A stretch of 64,000 nucleotides of DNA from Myxococcales bacterium (GTDB taxonomy: Bacteria; Myxococcota; Myxococcia; Myxococcales; Myxococcaceae), in the NCBI GenBank assembly GCA_020846875.1, contig JADLDB010000094.1, positions 1-64,000 on the forward strand, given 5' to 3'. Shown here piece by piece: positions 26,217 to 33,727 of this stretch. Made by a program: the position numbers and the translations under genes. How positions within the stretch are numbered: position 1 is the stretch's first letter; each line of letters begins with the position of its first letter. The notes under the pieces are model-generated. The model ran no database searches and was not told the DNA's origin. It saw only the letters and a list, made by a program, of their open reading frames with translations.

Positions 26217-27265
26217 CGGCGGAACCCTACGAGGGCTCGCGCTTCGTCGTCGAGGTCGCGGCAGCGCTCGCACAGGAAGTCCTCGCCGCCGGTGTGCTTG
26301 AAGGGCGCGCCGCACTCGGCGCAGGACTTCACCGTGAGGCGGCCGAGGGGGTGGACCTCGCGCGAGGTGAAGTGCCCCAAATCGATGGTCTTCGCGCGGG
26401 TGAGGGCGTGCGGCTCGCAGACGTCGTGGCAGGTGCTGCACTTCACGCAGGCGCTGGCGTCGAAGCCCAGCTCGTCGCGGACGGCCGTCATGGAGAGCGC
26501 CCCGGTGGGGCAGGTAGTGACGCAGAGCGCGCAGGCCGTGCAGGTGGTGACGTCGAGGGACTTGGACGAGGTGAAGGGCACCAGCTCGTCGGGCAGCTTC
26601 GCTCTGGGAGCCGGCACCTGCGCGGCGGCGAGCGCGGCCAGCAGGCGCTTGCGGCGTGGCGGGGGCTCCTGACTGCGGAGGAGCGCGGGGTTCAGCTTCG
26701 TCGTGTCCATCTCGAGGCGAGGGGGCGGCTTCTCGGTGATGGTCGCGGGGACGAAACGGCGGAGAAAGTCGCGGCGTGAAGCTCCCCGCTCCTCTGTGGG
26801 GAGAGGGTCAGGGAGAGGGAAAGCCCCCTTGCCCAGCGCCACGGTGAGGGTCGTCTTTGCACCCACGGCCTGCAGGAACTCGCGCGCCGCCTCCGCGCGC
26901 GAGGAGAGGACCTGCTGGACTTCGGGCGGCTGGGTGCTGCGGAGGTCCAGACGGAAGGTGCCCTCCGCCAGTGCGCGGACGGCGAGGTCTTCGACCGACA
27001 GCGCGCCGAGCGGGGCACTGCCCCTCTCCCCGGCCTTCTCCCCCGCTGGGGGCGAGGGTGCAAGGTACGTCAGTTGGAACGACTCCGTCGGGCACTCGCC
27101 CACGCACAGCCCACACTCCACGCACTTCGACAGGTCCACGGCCACCGACTCGCGCGGCCCGTCGAAGGAGATGGCCCCCGTCGGACACACCTCCACGCAC
27201 GCCCGGCAGCTCGCCGCCCGGCTGCGCAGCTTCACGCACGTCTCCCAGGTCAGAGAGAGCGTCAT
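26213..27265 (-). CDS. Multi-cluster 4Fe-4S ferredoxin-type protein with REP-derived insertions
   Basis: 350 residues. It carries four CxxCxxCxxxC-type clusters: CRACVEVCP, CVECGLCVGECP, CTACALCVTTCP and CVKCSTCHDVC. A C-terminal CAECGAPF...CERC zinc ribbon follows. Two segments (LAPSPPAGEKAGERG and FPLPDPLPTEERG) are translated copies of a palindromic DNA repeat inserted in frame. The second is followed by SRRDFLRRF, which resembles a twin-arginine motif but is internal. The protein likely passes electrons between the molybdoenzyme subunits and the quinone or cytosolic pool. Start and stop each overlap the neighbouring gene by four bases (ATGA). Confidence 0.8.
   Translation of the reverse strand: MTLSLTWETCVKLRSRAASCRACVEVCPTGAISFDGPRESVAVDLSKCVECGLCVGECPTESFQLTYLAPSPPAGEKAGERGSAPLGALSVEDLAVRALAEGTFRLDLRSTQPPEVQQVLSSRAEAAREFLQAVGAKTTLTVALGKGAFPLPDPLPTEERGASRRDFLRRFVPATITEKPPPRLEMDTTKLNPALLRSQEPPPRRKRLLAALAAAQVPAPRAKLPDELVPFTSSKSLDVTTCTACALCVTTCPTGALSMTAVRDELGFDASACVKCSTCHDVCEPHALTRAKTIDLGHFTSREVHPLGRLTVKSCAECGAPFKHTGGEDFLCERCRDLDDEARALVGFRR
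26782..26819 (-). repeat. REP-like palindromic element, copy A, inside the ferredoxin gene
   Basis: CTCCCC (26782-26787) and GGGGAG (26798-26803) form the stem, followed by the AGGGTCAGGGAGAGG tail typical of this family. Read in the ferredoxin frame it encodes FPLPDPLPTEERG. It keeps the frame, so it has been absorbed into the protein. Confidence 0.7.
27021..27060 (-). repeat. REP-like palindromic element, copy B, inside the ferredoxin gene
   Basis: The plus strand reads CCCCTCTCCCCGGCCTTCTC and then CCCCGCTGGGGGCGAGGGTG, with paired CCC and GGG arms around a GCT loop. It encodes LAPSPPAGEKAGERG in the ferredoxin. It has the same base skew and motif order as copies A and C. Confidence 0.7.
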
Positions 27266-27846
27266 GCGCCTTCCTTCACCAGCCCCTCGTGGTCCGACAA
27301 CAGGAACTGCAGCGCCGCGTCCGCCCCGTCCCGGTAGAGCGCCGTCTTCGCGTTGCGCGCCGCCGCCAGGAAATACACCGGCGCCCAGCGGAGCAGGTGT
27401 TCCTCGAGGAATGAGCGCTCGATGGCTCGTACCTTCGCCGCGTACGCCGCGGCTCCCGTCGCCGCCGCCTCCGCTTCCTTCTGGGCCAGCACCGCCATCA
27501 GCTCGAGCTCGATGCCCACGTGGTCCATCGACAGCGAGCGCGCCGCCGAGAGGTCCGCCTCGAAGCCCCACCTCGTCAGGAAGTCCGCCAGCGGGTTCGC
27601 CCGCCCAGACTCCACCATCGCGTCCTCACGTCGAAAGAAGGACTCGTAGGGCACCAGGCTGACGACGGTGAGGTTCACGAAGTCCGCGTCGAGGTCCACG
27701 CGCGGCGCCGGGCCCGCCTCCGCGAACGCGGGCAGGAGCGCCTTCGCGAAGTCGCCCTCAAGGACCTCCGCCAGGGCATCGTCGACTTCCCGCACGAAGA
27801 GGCGGGAGAAGAATGAGTAGAGGCGGTGGCGTGAGGCGGCGTTCAA
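27262..27846 (-). CDS. torD: TorD-family redox-enzyme maturation chaperone
   Basis: 194 residues, all helical, with the TorD-family N-terminus (NAASRHRLYSFFSRLFVREV), the central DFVNLTVVSLVPYESFFRRE and the MDHVGIELELMAVLAQKE helix that corresponds to the conserved DHL/ELE signature. Such chaperones bind the Tat signal and apoenzyme of a molybdoenzyme until the cofactor is loaded. The gene is directly downstream of the molybdopterin subunit, its probable client. The start codon appears to be TTG at 27846; the strongly purine-rich GAGGGAAAG upstream comes from a REP-like element. The stop overlaps the start of the ferredoxin gene. Confidence 0.85.
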   Translation of the reverse strand: MNAASRHRLYSFFSRLFVREVDDALAEVLEGDFAKALLPAFAEAGPAPRVDLDADFVNLTVVSLVPYESFFRREDAMVESGRANPLADFLTRWGFEADLSAARSLSMDHVGIELELMAVLAQKEAEAAATGAAAYAAKVRAIERSFLEEHLLRWAPVYFLAAARNAKTALYRDGADAALQFLLSDHEGLVKEGA

Positions 27847-27854
27847 GGCGTTCT

Positions 27855-27894
27855 TTCCCTCACCCCGACCCTCTGCCCCGCTGGGGGAGAGGGA
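27855..27894. repeat. REP-like palindromic element, copy C, between molybdoenzyme and torD genes
   Basis: TTCCCTCACCCCGACCCTCT is followed by GCCCCGCTGGGGGAGAGGGA, with CCCC and GGGG arms around the GCT loop. It fills the only gap in the operon. On the coding strand it ends in GAGGGAAAG about seven bases before the TTG start of torD, so it may also provide that gene's ribosome-binding site. Confidence 0.7.
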
Positions 27895-27901
27895 GCAGTC
27901 A

Positions 27902-30900
27902 TCAGGTGACGTTCATCTTGTACGCGTCGCGGGTGATGGGCACCCACGGGCGCTTCAAGTGCTCGGGCCGCCGCAGCCCGCCCGGACCCGGCGCGGGCCG
28001 CGTCAGCTGATCGCGCCACACCTGGTACGTCTTGAACGTCGCCTGAATGTCCACCTGCAGGTCGCCCACCTTCTCCCCAGGGCCCGCCTTCTCCAGCAGC
28101 ACCTTCTGGTGCCAGCAGTGCATGCCCGACACTGGATCCGGGTGGGGGTGGTGCACCGCGTTCTGCCAGACGCCCGACAGCCCGTCCCAGCTGAGGTTGT
28201 CCAGGTCCTGGTTGAACTCGGCGAAGGGCCAGCCCTTGTCGCCGAACTCCTTCGTCGGCGTGACGTGCAGCTTCTCGACGCCCCGCACGTAGCCCAGCCT
28301 CCGCGTGGTGCCCGACTCCTTCAGCGCCGCGGTGGGCGCGCCCAGCCCCATGACGCCCAGCGGCTTCTCGAAGCCCGGCACCTCCACCTGCTCCACCACG
28401 CGCCAGCGCCCGGCGTGGTGGGAGCAGGCCAGCGTGCCCGGGGCAATCCCCTGCGTCGGCACGCACATCGCGATGAAGTAGCCCGACTCCAGCGTCGACA
28501 GCGTGTCCACCACCCGCACCTTCACCGGGTCGCCCCGCTTGAAGCCCAGCCGCGCCGCGTCCACCTCGTTGATCCACAGCGGGTTGTGGTTCTGGCTGAT
28601 CTCCATCAGCCACTTGGAGTTCACCGAGCGCGTGTGGACGTTGTAGCTCAAGCGGAAGATGGGGTTCAGCGCGAAGGCGTTGGGCTCCGTCATGTAGGAG
28701 TGATGTACCTGCGACACGAGGTGCACCATCGAGGCCCGCTGCTCTTTCGTGCGCGGGTACACCGGCACCGCGTACTCGGCCCAGCCCCAGTCCTTGAACC
28801 AGCGCGCGTAGAACTCCATCTTCCGGCTGGGGGTGGCGAAGCCCGTCACCTGCTCGCCCTCGCGCGTCTTCACCCCGATGACGTGCCGGCCTTCCTTCGT
28901 GTCCACGTAGAGCTGGTTGGTGCGCGGGTCCGTCTTCACGTCCTTCGTCGGGTACTCGACCGCTCCGCCGAACCACTGCGGGGCCTTCACCTTCACCACG
29001 CCCCTCGCCTCGTCGACGTGCAGCTCTTCCTTGTGCACCTGGTACACGTCGCGCTTCTCGGTCCACGCGCCGTGGTCGCGCATGTACGCGTAGCAGGGGA
29101 AGCGCTCGCCCAGGGCCGCCAGCTTCTTCTCGACGTCCGTCTTCGCTTCGGCGCTCTTGTGCTTGGCGTACTCCCCGGCGGCCGCCTTGAGGCCCGGCAG
29201 GGTGGCGAAGGCCGCGTCGTAGTACTCGGCGATGGTGACCGGCTTGCCCGGGTGCTGCCTGCTCTCCCAGTACGGGCGGATGCCCAGCTTCCCGTCGGGG
29301 TCGACGTGGTGGAACAGCAGGTTCACCCACAGCTCGTTCTCTTCCCACACCTCACCCAGGCCGGCCTTGACGTGCGCCTCCAGCGTGGCGCGCGCCGGAT
29401 CTTTCGGCTCCCAGCCGCTCTTCTCCAGCGCCACCCGCAGCACCGGCTGGCGGAAGGCCAGCCACGCCTCGGTGTTGGTCGGCTCGGAGTGCTGATCGTG
29501 CCGCTCGCCGGACATGCCCACCGGGAGGATGTAGTCCATGAACCAGTTCGTCTCGGACCAGGTGGGCGAGGGGTTGAAGGTGAGCTCCAGCTTCGTCTCG
29601 TCCTTCAGCACCTCCATCCAGCGGAAGCCGTCCGGGTTGATCCACATCGGGTTGTATTGGCGGGGAATCCACACCGACAGCCTGGAGGGCACGGTGAGGC
29701 CCTTCTTCCGCCACTTCTCCTGCCACTCCGTGTCCGAGAGCAGGTGCGGCAACAGGAAGGACACCTCGTAGGTCGCGAGCGGCCACTCGGGAGGGTAGGA
29801 CAGCTCGTTCCACGCGTTCACCTTGGGAGGCGTCGCGGCCTGGGTCGAAGCGCCGCCCTTGCCGGCCACCGCGATGACGCGGCCTTCCTCCACGCCCAGC
29901 GCGCCCACCCCGCCGAAGTTGCCGGTGAGCGAGAGGAGGAAGATGCCCGCGCGGCCGGTGCCCATCCACCCGCCGCGGTTGCCGCTCCCGCCGGCGCGCC
30001 AGAAGAAGCTGGCGATGCGGTCGCCGGCGTAGAGGACGTACTCGTACAGCTTCTCCAGCTTGGCGAGCGGCACCCGCGCCTCTTCCGCCGCCCACTGGAG
30101 CGTGTAGCCGCCGTAGAGCTCGACGAGCAGCTTCTCGAAGTCCTCGAAGGTGTCACCCTTCGGCAGCTCGGCCAGGAGGCCACGGGACTTGAGCAGCTCC
30201 AGCTCGGCCTTGTCGTCCAGCAGCTCCTGCCAGTTCCACCACTCGCGGATGAACTCGCGGTCGTACCTCTTCTCCTCGAGCAGCCGCGCGGCGAGCGCCA
30301 GGTAGATGGCCGCCTCGGTGCCCGGCCAGGCGGGGATCCACAGGTCGGCGATGCCCGCGGAGTTGGACAGCCGCGGATCCATCACCACCAGCTTCGCGCC
30401 CTTCTGCCGCGCCCGGGCGATCTGCCCCGCCGACTGCTGGAAGTAGTGGCCCGCGTCGGCGGCGTGCGAGGACTGGAGGAAGAGGAGCCGCGCGTTCTCC
30501 CAGTCCGGCGCGCTGCGATCGTCGTTGAGCCAGAGCACCGAGGACAGGCGCGCGTTGGTGCTGCAGATGTTGGTGTGGCTGTTCTGGCAGTCCTGGCCCA
30601 GCGACGCCCACACCCGCGGGGTGAAGCCCGACTCATTGGGCCGGCCCACGTGGTGCATGATGGTCTTCTTCGACAGCTCGTCGCCCTGCTCCAGGGTGGC
30701 GCGCATCTTCGCGCCGATGGTGGCCAGCGCTTCGTCCCAGGTGGTGCGCACCCACTTGCCGTCGCCGCGCTTGCTGCCCGGCGCCCGCTTCAGGGGGAAG
30801 GGGATGCGATCCGGGTCGTACATCTGCGACTGCACCGCGTAGCCCTTGGCGCAGTTGCGGCCCAGGCTGCCGGTGTGGAGCGGGTTGCCCATGAACTTCC

Positions 30901-31243
30901 GCACCACCATCGTCTCTTTGTCCACCCACGCGGTGAGGCCGCAGACGGCCTCGCAGTTGTTGCAGACGGTGGGGACCAGCGCGTAGTCGCGCACCTTCAC
31001 CTCGTGGCGCAGCACGCCGCCGCGCTTCCAGTCGTCGCCGTCCAGCTCTCTCCAGCCGTTCCACTTCTCGAAGGGCGGGTAGCTGGAGAAGTTGCCGTCC
31101 ACCACCGGGGCCGTGTCCCAGCGGCCGGGCAGCGCCTCGCCGGCCCGCGCCTCGGGGGTGAAGGAGCGCACCGCGCCCACGGTGACCGCCGCCGCCCCCG
31201 TCGTCACCGCCGCTGCCTTCAGGAAGTCGCGTCGCTTGAGCAT
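27902..31243 (-). CDS. Tat-exported molybdopterin oxidoreductase catalytic subunit (polysulfide/thiosulfate/tetrathionate reductase-like)
   Basis: 1113 residues starting MLKRRDFLKAAAVTTGAAAV, a Tat signal with KRRDFLK. A 4Fe-4S motif follows (Cys94, Cys97, Cys101, Cys131 in CNNCEAVCG and NCAKG). Cys227 in NICSTNA is the likely molybdenum ligand. Later motifs MDPRLSNSAGIADLW and the C-terminal MopB domain (FKRGDPVKVRV) bind the two pterins. It is longer than PsrA/PhsA (about 750-760), nearer TtrA in size. With the adjacent FeS and NrfD subunits it forms a complex iron-sulfur molybdoenzyme on the periplasmic face, exchanging electrons with the quinone pool. The substrate cannot be read from sequence alone; a sulphur oxyanion, arsenic species or an organic acceptor are options. 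Confidence 0.85.
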   Translation of the reverse strand: MLKRRDFLKAAAVTTGAAAVTVGAVRSFTPEARAGEALPGRWDTAPVVDGNFSSYPPFEKWNGWRELDGDDWKRGGVLRHEVKVRDYALVPTVCNNCEAVCGLTAWVDKETMVVRKFMGNPLHTGSLGRNCAKGYAVQSQMYDPDRIPFPLKRAPGSKRGDGKWVRTTWDEALATIGAKMRATLEQGDELSKKTIMHHVGRPNESGFTPRVWASLGQDCQNSHTNICSTNARLSSVLWLNDDRSAPDWENARLLFLQSSHAADAGHYFQQSAGQIARARQKGAKLVVMDPRLSNSAGIADLWIPAWPGTEAAIYLALAARLLEEKRYDREFIREWWNWQELLDDKAELELLKSRGLLAELPKGDTFEDFEKLLVELYGGYTLQWAAEEARVPLAKLEKLYEYVLYAGDRIASFFWRAGGSGNRGGWMGTGRAGIFLLSLTGNFGGVGALGVEEGRVIAVAGKGGASTQAATPPKVNAWNELSYPPEWPLATYEVSFLLPHLLSDTEWQEKWRKKGLTVPSRLSVWIPRQYNPMWINPDGFRWMEVLKDETKLELTFNPSPTWSETNWFMDYILPVGMSGERHDQHSEPTNTEAWLAFRQPVLRVALEKSGWEPKDPARATLEAHVKAGLGEVWEENELWVNLLFHHVDPDGKLGIRPYWESRQHPGKPVTIAEYYDAAFATLPGLKAAAGEYAKHKSAEAKTDVEKKLAALGERFPCYAYMRDHGAWTEKRDVYQVHKEELHVDEARGVVKVKAPQWFGGAVEYPTKDVKTDPRTNQLYVDTKEGRHVIGVKTREGEQVTGFATPSRKMEFYARWFKDWGWAEYAVPVYPRTKEQRASMVHLVSQVHHSYMTEPNAFALNPIFRLSYNVHTRSVNSKWLMEISQNHNPLWINEVDAARLGFKRGDPVKVRVVDTLSTLESGYFIAMCVPTQGIAPGTLACSHHAGRWRVVEQVEVPGFEKPLGVMGLGAPTAALKESGTTRRLGYVRGVEKLHVTPTKEFGDKGWPFAEFNQDLDNLSWDGLSGVWQNAVHHPHPDPVSGMHCWHQKVLLEKAGPGEKVGDLQVDIQATFKTYQVWRDQLTRPAPGPGGLRRPEHLKRPWVPITRDAYKMNVT

Positions 31244-31255
31244 GGCGTCGTCTCG

Positions 31256-32155
31256 TCAGGACAGAGGGAGGTGCTGCGGCGCGAGGAGCCAGGCGTGCTT
31301 GGCCAGCCACAGCCCCACCAGCCCCGACACCGCCGCCAGCTTGAGCGCCACGGGCTGCTTCGCCCGCACGCTCAAGGTGACCAGCACGCCGGGCACCACG
31401 AAGCCGAAGACGAGGCCGGCGAGGAAGAGCGTCCGCAGGTCGCCGGACAGCAGGGTGTGGATGACGTACTCGGCCTCCTCCGACTTCTGGGGCGCGAAGA
31501 TGACTTCAGCGCCGAAGATGACCAGCGCCACCAGCGCCGACAGTCCGAGGATCCACGCCAGCGAGAGGCTCTCTTCCGGCTTCTTCTCGCCGAAGAGGAG
31601 GAAGGTGGCGCTGCCCGCAAGCGTCGCGGCCACCAGCATCTGGGCGACCTCCGCCGGCGTCTGCCAGACCTCCCGCGCGCTCGCCTGGCCCAGGAGCGCC
31701 GCGGTGTAGATGGTGGCGAAGAAGGCCAGCACCAGGGTGGGCCACAGCAGCCGGTCCCACAGCGCGTCGCGCTTCTTCCACACCGCGTAGCTCATCAGCG
31801 TCAGCACGCCGGTGTACGCGGTGAGCAGCCAGGCGCCGACGTTGATGGAGCTGGTGAAGTGCGGGTGGGTGAACATGTGCCAGAAGCGGAACATCTGGTG
31901 CAGGTCCAGCACGGTGAAGAGCAGCGTCAGTTGGATGAAGACGAAGCCGATGATGGGCATCCACCGGCGGTAGAAGGCCTGGTGCTCGGCGTGGCGGCGC
32001 ATCATGTACGCGCCCACCAGCAGCACGCCGGTGCCCACCGACTTGGCCCACATGTTCATGGTGACGTACCAGCCCCACATCACGCCGGTGTGCAGCACGT
32101 CGAGGGTGACGCGGGCGGACTGCAGCGTGGGGACGTCGGCGACGAGCGGATCCAT
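31256..32155 (-). CDS. NrfD/PsrC-type quinone-interacting membrane subunit
   Basis: 299 residues with eight hydrophobic segments, for example LLVGAYMM, PIIGFVFIQLTLLFTVLDL, VGAWLLTAYTGVLTLMSYA, TLVLAFFATIYTAALLG and ILGLSALVALVIFGAEVIF. The MFRFWHMFTHPHFTSSINVGAW segment is the typical NrfD quinone-site loop. It anchors the catalytic and FeS subunits and links them to the quinone pool. The ATG at 32155 overlaps the stop of the FeS gene by one base (TGATG), so it is translationally coupled. Confidence 0.88.
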   Translation of the reverse strand: MDPLVADVPTLQSARVTLDVLHTGVMWGWYVTMNMWAKSVGTGVLLVGAYMMRRHAEHQAFYRRWMPIIGFVFIQLTLLFTVLDLHQMFRFWHMFTHPHFTSSINVGAWLLTAYTGVLTLMSYAVWKKRDALWDRLLWPTLVLAFFATIYTAALLGQASAREVWQTPAEVAQMLVAATLAGSATFLLFGEKKPEESLSLAWILGLSALVALVIFGAEVIFAPQKSEEAEYVIHTLLSGDLRTLFLAGLVFGFVVPGVLVTLSVRAKQPVALKLAAVSGLVGLWLAKHAWLLAPQHLPLS

Positions 32156-32790
32156 CAGGGGCCTCCCACCTTGTCGAGGGTGCCGAGGCGGTTGAACAGC
32201 TCGAAGCCCGGCTCCCGGCGCGCCGAGAGCGGCTCTACGTGCTGAGCTCCAGCCCCGGTGTAGAAGTGCTTGGGCAGCGTGCCCTTCTCGGGCTTGCGCA
32301 CGCGGGTGTCTCTGTGGCTCGCGATGTACTGGCTGATGCGGCTCCTCGGCTCGTCGAGGTCTCCGAAGACGTTGGCCCCGGTGGGGCAGGCCACCACGCA
32401 CGCCGGCTCGAGGCCGCCTTCCACCCGGTGCGCACAGTAGGTGCACTTGTCGGCGGTGTTGGACTCGGGGTCCATGTAGATGGCGCCGTAGGGGCAGGCC
32501 ATCATGCAGGCCGCGCAGCCGATGCAGCGGTCCTTGTCGATGTCGACGATGCCGTTGGGCAGGTAGTGCAGCGCCGACACCGGGCAGATGCGCTCGCAGG
32601 GCGCGCTGTCGCAGTGGTTGCAGCGCATCGGCGTGAAGCTGCGCTTCACCTCCGGGTACAGGCCGGAGTCGACGTACTTCACCCGCAGCCGCCAACTGCC
32701 CACCGGGACGTTGTTCTCGGACTTGCAGGCCACCTCGCAGGCCTTGCAGCCCATGCACAGGGTGAGGTCGACCAGAAAACCCAGCCGCAT
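32155..32790 (-). CDS. Four-cluster ferredoxin subunit of the molybdoenzyme (PsrB/PhsB/DmsB type)
   Basis: 211 residues with four [4Fe-4S] motifs: CMGCKACEVACK, CNHCDSAPCERICP, CIGCAACMMACP and CTYCAHRVEGG followed by CVVACP. This cysteine pattern is diagnostic of the electron-transfer subunit that lies between the molybdopterin subunit and the NrfD anchor. There is no Tat signal; the subunit is normally carried through the Tat system with its partner. It is first in the operon. A GGGGG sits seven bases before the ATG, and an FNR-like palindrome lies about 130 bp upstream. Confidence 0.9.
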   Translation of the reverse strand: MRLGFLVDLTLCMGCKACEVACKSENNVPVGSWRLRVKYVDSGLYPEVKRSFTPMRCNHCDSAPCERICPVSALHYLPNGIVDIDKDRCIGCAACMMACPYGAIYMDPESNTADKCTYCAHRVEGGLEPACVVACPTGANVFGDLDEPRSRISQYIASHRDTRVRKPEKGTLPKHFYTGAGAQHVEPLSARREPGFELFNRLGTLDKVGGP

Positions 32791-32912
32791 GTGTGCCCCC
32801 GAAGGGTGGTGCCTACCCGGCGTGATGGAACGGTGCCGGCCTGAGAGCCAGGCGCGCGGCCAGGGGGTTCAACTCGCTGCGCGCTGCGTCAACGGGCGAA
32901 AAGGCTGCCCGG

Positions 32913-32928
32913 CCTGATCGGCATCAGG
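32913..32928. promoter_or_regulatory. FNR/CRP-like palindrome in the divergent promoter region
   Basis: CCTGAT-CGGC-ATCAGG is a perfect 6-bp inverted repeat with a 4-bp spacer. It resembles the FNR box TTGATnnnnATCAA, differing in the outer T/A pair. It lies 123 bp upstream of the FeS-subunit ATG and 25 bp upstream of the divergent gene. The placement before an anaerobic-type respiratory operon makes an oxygen- or redox-responsive activator plausible. The evidence is the pattern alone. Confidence 0.35.
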
Positions 32929-32952
32929 GGTAGACGCACGGCAGTGTGCACA

Positions 32953-33693
32953 ATGGGGGCGATGCGATTCCTCTGCCTGGTGGTGCCGCTGGCCCTGACG
33001 GCTGGCACGTCGTTGGCCGAGTCGACGCCCCCTGCAGCCCAGGCGACTGATGCGCCGCTCGGCGCGTCCGCTCCCGCCGAGGCGACGCCCGCGCCCACCC
33101 CTGCAGTCGAAGCGACGCCCGCGCCCGCGCCCGCACCCGCCGAGGGGACGCCCGCGCCCGCCGCCACGCGCTCGCCGCCGGTGTGGTTTGTCCACCTCAA
33201 CGTCGGGCTGCCGGTCTTCACGTCCGTGGGCCCCTGGACGACGCCGACGGGCAACGCGGTGCCGGCCCAGTCCTTCACCCCGGCGCAGCGCTTCGGGCTG
33301 GTCCAGTTGCTGGGCGTGGGGCGCTGGCTGACGCCCTGGTTCCGGCTCAACCTGTCGATTCAGTTCGCCGAGCTCCTCACCGGACAGCCGGTCGCGATGC
33401 CCGCGGGCGCCCACACCTTCACGGGCCTGGCCTTCGTGGGCGCCGTCGTCTGGGGGGCCTTCATGTACGGCCCCTTCTTCGCCGGGCTGGGGCCGATGGT
33501 GGGCCCGCGGTGGATGGGGAACAGCGCCAGCAGTTGGGTGTACTTCGACGCCGGGCTCTTCACCTGCGCCGGCGCGTCGCTGAAGCTGGGCGCCGGCTTC
33601 CTGCTGGCCCTCGCGGTGCAGGTGCCGGTGACCTTCAACCCTGCGGTCATCGTCTCGGTGGTGCCGGCCTTGTCGGTGGCGCGGCGCTTCTGA
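32953..33693 (+). CDS. Exported protein with Ala/Pro-rich linker, probable outer-membrane barrel
   Basis: 246 residues. The signal peptide MRFLCLVVPLALTAGTSLAES is preceded by three optional residues (ATG at 32953 or 32962; both fit). An APAPTPAVEATPAPAPAPAE linker spans residues 25-70. The rest alternates short hydrophobic stretches with Gly (VWFVHLNVGLPVFTSVGPW, LAFVGAVVWGAFMYGPFFAG, LLALAVQVPVTFNPAVIVSV) like an eight-stranded outer-membrane barrel. It is divergent from the molybdoenzyme operon and shares its promoter region. No family is recognised. Confidence 0.6.
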   Translation: MGAMRFLCLVVPLALTAGTSLAESTPPAAQATDAPLGASAPAEATPAPTPAVEATPAPAPAPAEGTPAPAATRSPPVWFVHLNVGLPVFTSVGPWTTPTGNAVPAQSFTPAQRFGLVQLLGVGRWLTPWFRLNLSIQFAELLTGQPVAMPAGAHTFTGLAFVGAVVWGAFMYGPFFAGLGPMVGPRWMGNSASSWVYFDAGLFTCAGASLKLGAGFLLALAVQVPVTFNPAVIVSVVPALSVARRF

Positions 33694-33727
33694 CTGACGC
33701 CAGGCGAAGGACGGTTGCCAGCGCGCC

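Noticed and set aside
26213-27265. Twin-arginine motif SRRDFLRRF in the ferredoxin as an export signal
   Set aside because: It is internal, about residue 163, and no hydrophobic segment follows; it directly follows a repeat-derived insertion.
27959-32245. A 1428-codon open frame on the plus strand
   Set aside because: It is the mirror of the molybdoenzyme, NrfD and ferredoxin genes on the other strand, with His/Arg/Leu-rich meaningless composition caused by high GC.
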